Positions 1-8,593 of a stretch of 64,000 nucleotides of DNA are shown one piece after another. The DNA comes from an uncultured Blautia sp. (GTDB lineage: Bacteria; Bacillota; Clostridia; Lachnospirales; Lachnospiraceae). The position numbers were made by a program, and so were the translations under genes. Every line of letters begins with the position of its first letter. Within the stretch, counting starts at the first letter, position 1. Under the pieces are notes generated by a model. It was given only the letters and a program-made list of their open reading frames with translations. It did not search any database and had not been told where the DNA came from. Location: positions 71,854-135,853 of the forward strand of contig NZ_CANTKB010000006.1 of assembly GCF_947654165.1 (NCBI RefSeq), in the 5' to 3' direction.

Positions 1-602
1 CTATGAGCATGGGTTCCTTTTACCGGAACCTGGAACATCTGTCCGGTAAGGACGTTAGAAGTTCCGATACAGCCACCGATCATAGCGGCTCTTGCTCCAT
101 AAAGCCCTGCATCCGGTCCCTGTGCACGGCGAAGACCGAATTCCATAATGCCATCACCCTTTGCGGCATAGACAACTCTGGAGGCTTTTGTGGCAATGAG
201 GCTTTGGTGGTTTAAGAGATTCAGGATCGTAGTTTCCACTAACTGAGCTTCCATAACAGGAGCAATCACTTTCAGTAAAGGCTCTCTTGGGAATACCACG
301 GTACCCTCCGGTACAGCGTAAATATCTCCGGTGAAATGAAAACCTCTTAAATATTCCAGGAAATCTGCATCAAATATATTTAGACTTCTTAAATAATCGA
401 TATCATCCGGTGCAAAATGCAGATGACGTATATACTCTACAATCTGCTCTAATCCGGCCGCAATAGCATATCCGCCTTCACAGGGATTTTTGCGGTAAAA
501 TGCGTCAAAGACAACGACCTGGTCTGTAGGATTCTTGAAATAACCCTGCATCATTGTAAGTTCATATAAATCTGTTAATAGTGTTAAATTTAAAGCTCTC
601 AT
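1..602 (-). CDS. pncB: nicotinate phosphoribosyltransferase, N-terminal part (cut by window edge)
   Basis: Read on the minus strand from an ATG at 602-600, this frame stays open to the left edge, so about the first 200 residues are present and the C-terminal half is outside the window. The start MRALNLTLLTDLYELTMMQG and the following F-D-A-F-Y-R-K-N-P and GG-YAIAAGLEQ segments are characteristic of bacterial nicotinate phosphoribosyltransferases. These enzymes join nicotinate to PRPP to make nicotinate mononucleotide in NAD salvage (family knowledge). An AAGGAG ribosome site lies just upstream of the ATG, and a sigma-A-like promoter faces this direction. It is transcribed divergently from the glycerate kinase gene. 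The identification is firm; the gene's full length cannot be judged. Confidence 0.9.
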   Translation of the reverse strand, partial: MRALNLTLLTDLYELTMMQGYFKNPTDQVVVFDAFYRKNPCEGGYAIAAGLEQIVEYIRHLHFAPDDIDYLRSLNIFDADFLEYLRGFHFTGDIYAVPEGTVVFPREPLLKVIAPVMEAQLVETTILNLLNHQSLIATKASRVVYAAKGDGIMEFGLRRAQGPDAGLYGARAAMIGGCIGTSNVLTGQMFQVPVKGTHAH

Positions 603-652
603 ATCGTAGCTCTCCTTTTTCGTTGGTTTCATGTAAACCATAAGTTAGGAAT

Positions 653-680
653 ATTATAGCATTTGTGTTAAAAAAATCAA
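653..680 (-). promoter_or_regulatory. sigma-A-type promoter for pncB
   Basis: On the minus strand TTGATT (675-680) is followed after 16 nt by TATAAT (653-658), about 50 nt before the pncB start. Hexamer match and spacing fit a vegetative promoter. Confidence 0.65.
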
Positions 681-706
681 TGTATTAATTTGGCAGAGGG
701 AAGAAC

Positions 707-736
707 TTGACTTGATGTAAAAGGTATTATTATAAT
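707..736 (+). promoter_or_regulatory. sigma-A-type promoter for glycerate kinase
   Basis: TTGACT at 707-712 and TATAAT at 731-736 are separated by 18 nt and lie about 58 nt before the ATG at 795. The region is back to back with the pncB promoter. Confidence 0.65.
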
Positions 737-794
737 GGCTGTAATTGTATTAAAAAAGAGAAGGAAGATGCAGTGAAAGGAGTGAGGGAGCAGT

Positions 795-1961
795 ATGAAT
801 GTAGTAGTTGCCATAGATTCTTTTAAGGGGAGTTTGTCTTCTGCAGAAGCAGGAAATGCGGTGAAAAATGGTATTTTAAGATGCTGCCCGGATGCAGAAG
901 TGAAGATTTGTCCGCTGGCTGACGGTGGCGAAGGAACAGTAGAGGCTTTGGTCACAGGTATGGGAGGCATATTTTGCAGAAAAAAGGTTGCGGGTCCTCT
1001 TGGCAGTGAGGTGGAGGCGAGATATGGGATAGTAGGAGATAATACAGCGGTAATAGAGATGGCAGAGGCTGCAGGATTGCCGCTTTTAAAAGAAGAAGAA
1101 AGAAATCCTCTGAACACTACTACTTATGGAGTGGGTGAGCTGATAAAAGATGGAATAGAGAAAGGATGCCGCCGCTTTTTTATAGGAATTGGAGGCAGTG
1201 CAACAAATGATGGAGGCGTCGGGATACTCCAGGCTTTGGGTTTTGATTTCCTGGATGAAAAGGGTCAGCAAATACCTTTTGGGGCAAGAGGATTAGAAAT
1301 GCTTTCCAAGATTACTACAGAGCATGTGATACCTGAGCTGAAAGCGTGTGAATTTCATATAGCCTGTGATGTGACAAATCCTTTATGTGGAGAAAATGGA
1401 TGCAGTGCTGTCTTCGGTCCTCAAAAGGGAGCAGATGAGGAAATGATTCTTAAAATGGACCATTGGCTGGCACAGTATGCAGCTATAGCCAGCCGGAAAT
1501 TTAAAAATGCAGATGCTTTAAAGCCGGGAACCGGGGCAGCAGGAGGATGTGGATTTGCATTTTCGGCATTTTTAAACGGAGTGCTGGAGCCGGGCATCAA
1601 AGTGGTTTTGGAGATGACCGGAACAGAGCGTTATGTTAAAGAGGCAGATGTGGTGGTAACAGGTGAGGGCCGTTTAGACGGACAGACAGTAATGGGGAAA
1701 GCTCCCGCGGGTGTAGCTGCATTGGCTAAAAAATACGGGAAGCCTGTGATTGCCTTTGCGGGCAGTGTAACAAAAGATGCCAGAAAGTGCAATCAATATG
1801 GGATTGATGCGTATTTTCCTATTCTTAGAGAAATTTCTTCTTTGGAAGATGCCATGGAGAAGGAAAGAGCCGGAAAAAATATGGAAGATACAGTGGAGCA
1901 GGTTTTCCGGCTGTTATCTGTTAATGTGAAAAATGATATTCTTCCAGCGTCAGATCGGTGA
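795..1961 (+). CDS. garK: glycerate kinase (GarK/GlxK family)
   Basis: A 388-residue protein of the usual length for glycerate 2-kinases of the GarK/GlxK family, which phosphorylate D-glycerate with ATP to 2-phosphoglycerate in the cytoplasm and feed it into glycolysis. Family hallmarks are visible in order: AIDSFKGSLSS near the N-terminus, LADGGEGT around residue 45, GIGGSATNDGG near 133, GTGAAGGCG around 240 and VVTGEGRLDGQT near 286. The ATG follows a purine-rich GAAAGGAGTGAGGGAG stretch. The last 41 bp overlap, tail to tail, the 3' end of the opposing carboxypeptidase gene, so neither gene has room for its own terminator between them. Whether the product is 2- or 3-phosphoglycerate cannot be decided from sequence alone. 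Confidence 0.92.
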   Translation: MNVVVAIDSFKGSLSSAEAGNAVKNGILRCCPDAEVKICPLADGGEGTVEALVTGMGGIFCRKKVAGPLGSEVEARYGIVGDNTAVIEMAEAAGLPLLKEEERNPLNTTTYGVGELIKDGIEKGCRRFFIGIGGSATNDGGVGILQALGFDFLDEKGQQIPFGARGLEMLSKITTEHVIPELKACEFHIACDVTNPLCGENGCSAVFGPQKGADEEMILKMDHWLAQYAAIASRKFKNADALKPGTGAAGGCGFAFSAFLNGVLEPGIKVVLEMTGTERYVKEADVVVTGEGRLDGQTVMGKAPAGVAALAKKYGKPVIAFAGSVTKDARKCNQYGIDAYFPILREISSLEDAMEKERAGKNMEDTVEQVFRLLSVNVKNDILPASDR

Positions 1962-2472
1962 GGGAGAGGTATAAAGCGAGTGTCCTTCCTACATAGCGAA
2001 TATGCCAGGGCTCCCAGGGGTAACCGGTTATGGATTCTTTGTTTTTGGGATAACGTAAAATGAATCCGTAGAGAGGGGCGTGTTTATTCAGCCATTTTCC
2101 TTCGGATGTTTCTGCGAAAGTGTTTTCTAATTCCAGACCAATGGCAGCACAGGAAACATCAAGTGCCAGACCGGACTGGTGCTCGCTGGTTCCGGGAGGA
2201 GCTACGGCTGTGCTGCCTTTTTGCAGGGCATTACAGTAGAGTTCCTTCTGTCGGGAGTAAGAACGATAGCCGGAAATTCCTACTAATCCAATTCCCTGGG
2301 ATGCGGCCTGTTTAAAGAGAAGTGCTGTGGCCTGTGCAGCTTCTTTTTGCAGCAGACGTCTGGGGTCATAGGGTGGTGCAGAAAAAGGAATTGCCGGTTC
2401 TGTGAGAGAATCAGGAAGAAAATGTTCCGGGAGAGGGTGGTCTTGATTGATAAGGATAGAATAGGAAGTCAT
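1921..2472 (-). CDS. D-alanyl-D-alanine carboxypeptidase, VanY/M15B-like
   Basis: A 183-residue protein with the M15B metallopeptidase signature: SGYRSYSRQ, SEHQSGLALDVS carrying the zinc-ligand His and Asp, and PWEPWHIRYVG with the catalytic Glu and third zinc ligand. Such enzymes remove the terminal D-Ala from peptidoglycan stem peptides. No signal peptide or membrane segment is present from this start. Export therefore needs an unseen N-terminal extension, or the protein acts on cytoplasmic precursors or fragments. It converges on garK with a 41-bp overlap. It is not next to vanHAX-type genes, so a role in glycopeptide resistance is not supported; ordinary wall recycling is more likely (inference). 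Confidence 0.82.
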   Translation of the reverse strand: MTSYSILINQDHPLPEHFLPDSLTEPAIPFSAPPYDPRRLLQKEAAQATALLFKQAASQGIGLVGISGYRSYSRQKELYCNALQKGSTAVAPPGTSEHQSGLALDVSCAAIGLELENTFAETSEGKWLNKHAPLYGFILRYPKNKESITGYPWEPWHIRYVGRTLALYLSLTDLTLEEYHFSH

Positions 2473-2573
2473 GGATACACCTGCCTTTTAGTGATGAATA
2501 TTAATATATGCAGGCGGGGGTGCGGCTATGAAAAATAGCTTAAAAAATTTTTTGAAAAAATTTAAAAAAGTAC

Positions 2574-2602
2574 TTGCATTTTTGAAATGAATGATATATA
2601 AT
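2574..2602 (+). promoter_or_regulatory. promoter of tRNA-Gln
   Basis: TTGCAT at 2574-2579, then 17 nt, then TATAAT at 2597-2602, placed 32 nt before the mature tRNA 5' end. This is a near-consensus vegetative promoter at the expected distance for a stable RNA. Confidence 0.7.
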
Positions 2603-2634
2603 ACATTTTGTTGTGAGACACAACAACAAAACAT

Positions 2635-2706
2635 TGGGCTATCGCCAAACGGTAAGGCAACGGACTCTGACTCCGTCATCTCAAGGTTCGAATCCTTGTA
2701 GCCCAG
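2635..2706 (+). tRNA. tRNA-Gln (anticodon CTG)
   Basis: The cloverleaf folds fully: acceptor stem TGGGCTA (2635-2641) with TAGCCCA (2699-2705), discriminator G 2706, D-arm around GCCA..GGCA, and anticodon stem CGGA/TCCG closing loop CTCTGAC with anticodon CTG, which reads CAG. The T-arm is CAAGG-TTCGAAT-CCTTG. It is 72 nt, has no variable-arm extension, and the CCA end is not encoded. It stands alone between its own promoter and terminator. Confidence 0.95.
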
Positions 2707-2713
2707 CTTCTGA

Positions 2714-2744
2714 ATATCCCAGACAGAATGTCTGGGATATTTTT
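2714..2744 (+). terminator. intrinsic terminator after tRNA-Gln
   Basis: A perfect 12-bp stem, ATATCCCAGACA (2714-2725) with TGTCTGGGATAT (2729-2740), closes a 3-nt loop and is followed by TTTT. Confidence 0.88.
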
Positions 2745-2782
2745 GGTTTATGGAAAAGTGTTTGAAATAAGGAGACGGAACT

Positions 2783-3487
2783 ATGAAGTATTCTTTTGAC
2801 AGCAGGGTTAGATACAGTGAAATTGGGGAAGATAAAAAGCTGACATTAAACAGTATTATCAATTATTTCCAGGACTGCAGCACATTTCATTCCGAAACAG
2901 TGGGGGTAGGAATGGATTTTCTGGCAGATAAACAGAAGGTATGGGTGCTTTCTGCATGGCAGATTGTGGTAGAAAGATATCCTATGCTGTGTGAAAAGAT
3001 AAAAGTATCTACCTGGCCTTATGAATTTCGGCATTTTATGGGAAAAAGAAATTTTACAATGGAGGATGAAGAGGGAAACAGGGTTGCGTATGCAAATACA
3101 CTGTGGACTTATCTGGATTTAAAGACAGGTCATCCTGCAATGGTAGATGAGAAACAGGTACAGGCATATGAACTGGAAGAGAAGCTGGATATGAGTTATG
3201 CACCCAGGAAGATTTCTGTGTCAGGGGAGTTTCAGGAATTCCCTTCTTTTCAGGTAAAAGCACACCATTTAGACACAAACCATCATGTGAATAACGGACA
3301 GTATATTCTTATGGCAATGGAATATCTTCCGAAGGATTTTACAGTAAGAGAAATGCGTGCGGAATACAAGAATCAGGCAGTGCTTGATAATGTGATAGTG
3401 CCGAAAGTTCATGAGGAGAACGGGATCTATACGGTGATGCTGGAAAATTCTTTGGGAGTTCCGTTTGCAGTTGTTGAACTTAAATGA
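2783..3487 (+). CDS. acyl-ACP thioesterase (FatA/FatB-like, hotdog fold)
   Basis: A 234-residue protein of the bacterial acyl-ACP thioesterase family, which releases free fatty acids from acyl carrier protein. The N-terminal half reads MKYSFDSRVRYSEIGEDKKL and contains the hotdog-helix segment FQDCSTFHSETVGVG. The second hotdog begins around residue 150 and contains HLDTNHHVNNGQYI, the Asn/His-bearing active-site segment of this family. The ATG is preceded by AAGGAGACGG. It lies 38 nt after the tRNA terminator and 24 nt before a CvfB-like gene, so the two may share a transcript. Chain-length preference cannot be inferred. Confidence 0.85.
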   Translation: MKYSFDSRVRYSEIGEDKKLTLNSIINYFQDCSTFHSETVGVGMDFLADKQKVWVLSAWQIVVERYPMLCEKIKVSTWPYEFRHFMGKRNFTMEDEEGNRVAYANTLWTYLDLKTGHPAMVDEKQVQAYELEEKLDMSYAPRKISVSGEFQEFPSFQVKAHHLDTNHHVNNGQYILMAMEYLPKDFTVREMRAEYKNQAVLDNVIVPKVHEENGIYTVMLENSLGVPFAVVELK

Positions 3488-3511
3488 TAGATAGGATTAA
3501 AAGGAGAAGAC

Positions 3512-4351
3512 ATGATAGAATTAGGAAAAAAACAGGAATTAACCGTTGCAAAGGTTGTAGATTTTGGTGTTTATTTAGGGGAGAAAGAAGCAGCAGCAGA
3601 GAAAGATACGGTACTGCTTCCCGGTAAGCAAGTGCCGGAAGGAACGAAAAAAGGCGATAAACTGAATGTTTTTATTTATAAGGATTCACAGGATCGATTG
3701 ATAGCTACTACAAAAGAACCCAAGCTGGTTTTGGGCGAAATAGCCATGCTGAAGGTTGCCCAGGTGACAAGAATCGGTGCATTTTTGGACTGGGGATTGG
3801 AAAAAGACCTGTTTCTTCCATATAAAGAGCAAACCAAGAAGGTTCATGAGGGGGAAGAAATCCTGGTGGCATTGTATACAGATAAGAGCAGCCGTCTTTG
3901 TGCAACGATGAAAGTGTACCATTATCTGCAGACAGGATCTCCTTATGCAAAAGGAGACACGGTGACAGGACTTGTTTATGAAGTCAGCGATAATTTTGGT
4001 GTGTTTGTGGCAGTAGATGAAAAGTATTCTGCACTGATTCCAAAAAGAGAAGCTCAGGGAAATTACAAACCGGGAGATGAATTGACCTGCCGGGTCACAG
4101 AAGTCCGGGAAGATGGAAAATTAACACTCAGTGCCAAGAAAAAAGCTTATATCCAGCTTCATGAAGATGCCGAGAATGTATACGAAATTATTCAGGAATT
4201 TGACGGAGAACTGCCTTTTGATGATAAGGCTGCTCCGGAAGTGATTCAGAGAGAATTTGGCTTGAGCAAGAATGCTTTCAAGCGGGCAGTGGGACATTTG
4301 TTAAAAGAAAAGAAAATTGAAATAAAAAATGGAAAAATTTATGCCCTCTGA
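3512..4351 (+). CDS. S1-domain RNA-binding protein, CvfB/YitL-like
   Basis: A 279-residue protein with the CvfB layout. An N-terminal S1-like domain (about 1-65; VAKVVDFGVYLG) is followed by a second (about 70-135; VTRIGAFLDWGLEKDLFLP) and a third S1 domain (about 147-207; GLVYEVSDNFGVFVAVD). A winged-helix-like C-terminus is rich in charged residues (FGLSKNAFKRAVGHLLKEKKI). CvfB proteins bind RNA and influence virulence or regulator expression in some Firmicutes. The ribosome site AAAAGGAGAAG precedes the ATG. No function beyond RNA binding is claimed. Confidence 0.85.
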   Translation: MIELGKKQELTVAKVVDFGVYLGEKEAAAEKDTVLLPGKQVPEGTKKGDKLNVFIYKDSQDRLIATTKEPKLVLGEIAMLKVAQVTRIGAFLDWGLEKDLFLPYKEQTKKVHEGEEILVALYTDKSSRLCATMKVYHYLQTGSPYAKGDTVTGLVYEVSDNFGVFVAVDEKYSALIPKREAQGNYKPGDELTCRVTEVREDGKLTLSAKKKAYIQLHEDAENVYEIIQEFDGELPFDDKAAPEVIQREFGLSKNAFKRAVGHLLKEKKIEIKNGKIYAL

Positions 4352-4374
4352 TACTTTCGTAAGCAGGATGGATA

Positions 4375-4383
4375 TGGTATAAT
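4375..4383 (+). promoter_or_regulatory. extended -10 promoter for the methyltransferase/dnaE unit
   Basis: TGGTATAAT at 4375-4383 is a consensus extended -10 element, 47 nt before the GTG start at 4430. The -35 position is poor, as is usual for extended -10 promoters. Confidence 0.45.
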
Positions 4384-4429
4384 GAAAAACGTTAACGAAG
4401 AGATTGATTGTCCAGAAGGAGGAAAATAA

Positions 4430-5020
4430 GTGGACTCGATAGATTATTACGACCGGTACGCAGTACCTTATTATGAAGAAACGGTGGATTTCAGCATGGA
4501 GGAGCAGCTTGAGCGTTTTATTGAATTGCTGCCGGAAAGTGCAGATGTCCTTGATTTAGGCTGTGGATCGGGCAGAGATACAGTATTCCTGGAGGAGGAA
4601 GGCTGTGTTGTGACTGCTATGGACGGGTCAGAAAAGATGTGTGAACTGGCCAGCATTCATACAGGAAAAGAAGTTCTGCATTTAAAAGTAGAAGATATGG
4701 AATTTGATGATGTATTTCACGGGATTTGGGCATGTGCCGTCCTGGGACATTTTACACCTGACGAGGTAAAGGGTGTCATGGAGAAAATCCTGAGAGCTCT
4801 CAAAGATGATGGGATTCTGTATTTTTCTGTGAAGAAAGGAGAACGAAACGGTAAGTATCATGGCCGTTATTTCTATGATTATGACAGAGAGGCCCTTAAC
4901 AATCTCCTGGATGCTTTTCCAAACATTAAGGTATTGGACATTTGGAAGACAAATGATGTAAGAGCAGACAAAAGCGACCGTTGGTTTAATGTTTTGCTGA
5001 GAAAAGAAAGACAGGAATAG
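4430..5020 (+). CDS. SAM-dependent methyltransferase, class I
   Basis: A 196-residue Rossmann-type methyltransferase. Motif I is VLDLGCGSGRDTVFL around residue 40, followed by an acidic residue at the end of strand 2 (TAMDGSEKMCELA) and the motif IV region WACAVLGHFTPDEV near residue 102. The GTG start follows AGAAGGAGGAAAATAA, a strong ribosome site. It is 27 nt upstream of dnaE and probably cotranscribed. The fold and cofactor are clear but the substrate is not; small-molecule methyltransferases of the UbiE/TehB type look similar. Confidence 0.8.
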   Translation: MDSIDYYDRYAVPYYEETVDFSMEEQLERFIELLPESADVLDLGCGSGRDTVFLEEEGCVVTAMDGSEKMCELASIHTGKEVLHLKVEDMEFDDVFHGIWACAVLGHFTPDEVKGVMEKILRALKDDGILYFSVKKGERNGKYHGRYFYDYDREALNNLLDAFPNIKVLDIWKTNDVRADKSDRWFNVLLRKERQE

Positions 5021-5047
5021 GACAAGGATTAATAAAGGAGAAAAACA

Positions 5048-8000
5048 GTGGAATTTGCTCATTTACATGTACATACAGAGTACAGTCTATTGGATGGCTC
5101 TAATAAAATTCATGAATATGTAGCCAGAGTGAAGGAACTGGGAATGAACAGTGCAGCCATAACGGACCATGGAGTCATGTTTGGCTGCATTGATTTTTAT
5201 AGGGCAGCAAAAGCCGCAGGAATCAAGCCCATTCTGGGATGCGAGGTTTATGTTGCTCCCGGTTCCAGATTCGATCGGGAGGTCGGACAGGCGGAAAACC
5301 GATATTACCATCTGGTTCTTCTGGCAGAAAACAATCAGGGTTATCAGAATTTAATGAAGATTGTTTCGAAAGCATTTATTGATGGATTTTATTACAAGCC
5401 CAGAGTGGACTTAGAACTTTTGAAAGAATATCATGAAGGAATTATTGCACTAAGTGCATGCCTTGCAGGAGAAGTTGCAAAAAATCTCACCAGAGGTTTT
5501 TATGAGGAAGCAAAAAAAGCAGCCCTCAGATATCAGGAAATTTTCGGGAAAGGGAATTTTTTCCTGGAGATGCAGGATCACGGAATACCGGAGCAGCAGA
5601 GAGTGAATCAGCAGCTTCTTCGAATGCATCAGGAGACAGGGATTGAACTGGTAGTTACCAATGACGTACATTATACTTATGATACAGACGTGGAAGCTCA
5701 TGATATCCTGCTTTGTGTCCAGACTGGAAAAAGGCTTCAGGATGAGGATAGGATGCGGTATGAAGGGGGACAATACTATGTAAAATCCCCGGAGGAAATG
5801 CTGAGACTGTTTCCCTATATACCGGAGGCATTGGAAAACACCCAGAAAATTGCAGACCGCTGTGACGTGGAAATTGAATTTGGGGTGACAAAGCTGCCGA
5901 AATTCGATGTCCCTGCACCGTATACTTCCTGGGAATATTTAAATAAGCTGTGCTATGACGGATTAAAAGAGAGATATACAGAAAATCTGGATGAATTGGG
6001 AAAACGTCTGGAATATGAGCTGGGTGTTATTCAGAGGATGGGATATGTAGATTATTTCCTCATTGTGTGGGATTTTATCCGTTTTGCCAGAGACCATGAT
6101 ATTATGGTAGGACCGGGGCGTGGTTCTGCGGCAGGAAGCCTGGTTTCCTATACACTTGGAATCACGAAGCTGGATCCCATTAAATATGATTTGCTTTTTG
6201 AGCGTTTCCTGAATCCGGAACGAGTATCCATGCCGGATATTGACGTGGATTTCTGCTTCGAAAGAAGACAGGAAGTCATTGATTACGTGGTGGAGAAATA
6301 TGGAAAAGACCGCGTGGTTCAGATCGTTACCTTTGGTACTATGGCGGCCAGAGGTGTGATCCGGGATGTGGGGCGTGTAATGGATCTTCCTTATGCTCAG
6401 TGCGATTCCATTGCGAAGATGATTCCTACAGAGTTAAACATTACCATTGATAAGGCATTGAAGATGAATCCGGAACTGCGGACACTCTATGAGACAGACG
6501 AGACCGTGAAGAAACTCATTGATATGAGCAGAAGGCTGGAAGGATTGCCGAGACATACCTCTATGCATGCGGCGGGCGTGGTCATCAGCCAGAAGTCCGT
6601 GGATGAATACGTGCCATTATCTCGTGCTTCAGACGGTTCCATTGTCACCCAGTTTACCATGACGACACTGGAGGAACTGGGACTTTTGAAAATGGATTTC
6701 CTGGGGCTTCGAACACTGACTGTTATCCAGAATGCTGTAAAACTGGCAGAACAGAACCAGGGAGTAAAGCTGGATACTGACCATATTAATTATGAAGATA
6801 AAAAGGTCTATGAGATGCTGGGAGCCGGAAAAACAGACGGTGTGTTCCAGTTGGAAAGCGGTGGGATGACCAGCTTTATGAAAGAACTGAAGCCGGAAAG
6901 TCTGGAGGATGTCATTGCGGGGATTTCCCTGTACCGTCCGGGACCGATGGATTTTATTCCTCAGTATATCAAAGGAAAAAATAATGCGGATAGTATTACC
7001 TACGATTGTCCGGAATTGGAACCAATCTTGAAGCCTACTTACGGGTGTATCGTATATCAGGAGCAGGTTATGCAGATTGTTCGTTCTCTGGGCGGTTATA
7101 CGCTCGGACGAAGTGATCTGCTAAGACGAGCCATGAGTAAGAAAAAGGCAGCCGTCATGGAGAAAGAGCGGCATAATTTTGTATATGGAAATACGGAAGA
7201 AGGAGTTCCGGGGTGTGTAAACAGAGGAATTTCAGAGCAGATCGCCAATAAAATTTACGACGAAATGATTGACTTTGCCAAATATGCCTTTAACAAGTCT
7301 CATGCGGCCGCATATGCACTGGTGGCGTATCAGACAGCATATTTGAAATATTATTTTCCGGTGGAATTTATGGCGGCCTTAATGACTTCTGTCATTGATA
7401 ATCCGTCAAAAGTGGCAGAATATATCCTTTCCAGCCGGAAAATGGGGATTGCAATTCTTCCACCGGATATTAACCGGGGATATAGTTCTTTTTCTGTGGA
7501 CGGGAAGTCTATCCGTTATGGACTTTCGGCTATAAAGGGCGTTGGAAAACCGGTTATTGCAGCAATTGTGGCAGAGAGGGAAGAGAGAGGGTTGTTTAAG
7601 AATCTCCGTGATTTTATTGAACGGATGTCAGGACGGGAAGTAAATAAAAAGACCATAGAGAATCTGATCAAGGCAGGAGCCATGGATGAACTTCCTGGAA
7701 ACAGGCGGCAGAAGATGATGGTTTATGTTCAGATTATGGATTCTATAGCTCAGGAAAAGAAGAATACAATGGCAGGGCAGATGAGTTTGTTTGACCTGGT
7801 TTCTGAGGAGGAAAAATCAGCCTTTGAGATTCATATGCCAAATGTGACAGAATATACAAAAGAAGACCGTCTGGCTTTTGAAAAGGAAGTGCTGGGAATT
7901 TACATCAGCGGACATCCCCTGGAGGAATACGAAGAGCGGTGGCGAAAGAACATTTCTGCCGTGACTACAGATTTTCTGCCGGATGAAGAAACCGGGACGC

Positions 8001-8530
8001 CGTCTGTCCATGATGGAGCAAAAGAAGTTGTGGGGGGCATGATTACAGCCAAAACTATAAAATATACCAAGACCAACAAAGTTATGGCATTTTTGACATT
8101 GGAAGATCTGGTAGGAACCGTGGAAATTGTAGTGTTTCCAAGGGATTATGAAAAAAATGTCCAGTTTATGAATGTGGATGAAAAAGTATTTATCCAGGGA
8201 CGTGTCTCTGCGGAAGATGATAAGGCAAGTAAATTAATTTGTGAAAGCATCTATTCTTTCGATGAAGTTCCAAGAGAGCTCTGGTTCCAGTTTGAGAACA
8301 AGGAAGAGTTTCTGAAAAGGGAACAGGAGCTGTATGAAGATTTGAGGGAGTCCGACGGAAAAGACAGTGTAGTGATTTTTATTAAATCCCCAAAAGCCGT
8401 AAAAAGGCTTGGTCCCTCCAGAAATATCAGGATTCATCCTCAATTACTGAACAAACTGTACGAAAAGTATGGTCAGCAGAACGTAAAAGTTGTAGAAAAG
8501 AGTATTGAAAAACTTGCAAAAATGCATTAA
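5048..8530 (+). CDS. dnaE: DNA polymerase III subunit alpha (DnaE)
   Basis: A 1160-residue C-family replicative polymerase. The PHP domain opens the protein (FAHLHVHTEYSLLDG, residues 3-17) and keeps the His residues of the metal site. The polymerase core contains GPGRGSAAGSLVSY near residue 357 and the catalytic MPDIDVDFCFERR near 395. Later parts include a helix-hairpin-helix region and an OB fold (EVVGGMITAKTIKYTKTNKVMA begins near residue 996; only its composition is used here). It starts with GTG behind AAAGGAG. Clostridia and bacilli usually carry PolC as main polymerase plus DnaE for primer extension; PolC would then be elsewhere. Length and motif order are normal. Confidence 0.96.
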   Translation: MEFAHLHVHTEYSLLDGSNKIHEYVARVKELGMNSAAITDHGVMFGCIDFYRAAKAAGIKPILGCEVYVAPGSRFDREVGQAENRYYHLVLLAENNQGYQNLMKIVSKAFIDGFYYKPRVDLELLKEYHEGIIALSACLAGEVAKNLTRGFYEEAKKAALRYQEIFGKGNFFLEMQDHGIPEQQRVNQQLLRMHQETGIELVVTNDVHYTYDTDVEAHDILLCVQTGKRLQDEDRMRYEGGQYYVKSPEEMLRLFPYIPEALENTQKIADRCDVEIEFGVTKLPKFDVPAPYTSWEYLNKLCYDGLKERYTENLDELGKRLEYELGVIQRMGYVDYFLIVWDFIRFARDHDIMVGPGRGSAAGSLVSYTLGITKLDPIKYDLLFERFLNPERVSMPDIDVDFCFERRQEVIDYVVEKYGKDRVVQIVTFGTMAARGVIRDVGRVMDLPYAQCDSIAKMIPTELNITIDKALKMNPELRTLYETDETVKKLIDMSRRLEGLPRHTSMHAAGVVISQKSVDEYVPLSRASDGSIVTQFTMTTLEELGLLKMDFLGLRTLTVIQNAVKLAEQNQGVKLDTDHINYEDKKVYEMLGAGKTDGVFQLESGGMTSFMKELKPESLEDVIAGISLYRPGPMDFIPQYIKGKNNADSITYDCPELEPILKPTYGCIVYQEQVMQIVRSLGGYTLGRSDLLRRAMSKKKAAVMEKERHNFVYGNTEEGVPGCVNRGISEQIANKIYDEMIDFAKYAFNKSHAAAYALVAYQTAYLKYYFPVEFMAALMTSVIDNPSKVAEYILSSRKMGIAILPPDINRGYSSFSVDGKSIRYGLSAIKGVGKPVIAAIVAEREERGLFKNLRDFIERMSGREVNKKTIENLIKAGAMDELPGNRRQKMMVYVQIMDSIAQEKKNTMAGQMSLFDLVSEEEKSAFEIHMPNVTEYTKEDRLAFEKEVLGIYISGHPLEEYEERWRKNISAVTTDFLPDEETGTPSVHDGAKEVVGGMITAKTIKYTKTNKVMAFLTLEDLVGTVEIVVFPRDYEKNVQFMNVDEKVFIQGRVSAEDDKASKLICESIYSFDEVPRELWFQFENKEEFLKREQELYEDLRESDGKDSVVIFIKSPKAVKRLGPSRNIRIHPQLLNKLYEKYGQQNVKVVEKSIEKLAKMH

Positions 8531-8593
8531 AATAGGTTTTGACTATTGTATAAAAACAAAAACATGTAACTGCCAGTGAGATGGAGGAGAAAA

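Noticed and set aside
3..215. 70-codon + strand frame at the window start
   Set aside because: It is the antisense of the nicotinate phosphoribosyltransferase gene.
1921..2472. Vancomycin-resistance locus
   Set aside because: Only a VanY-like peptidase is present, with no vanH, vanA/B, vanX or two-component genes nearby.
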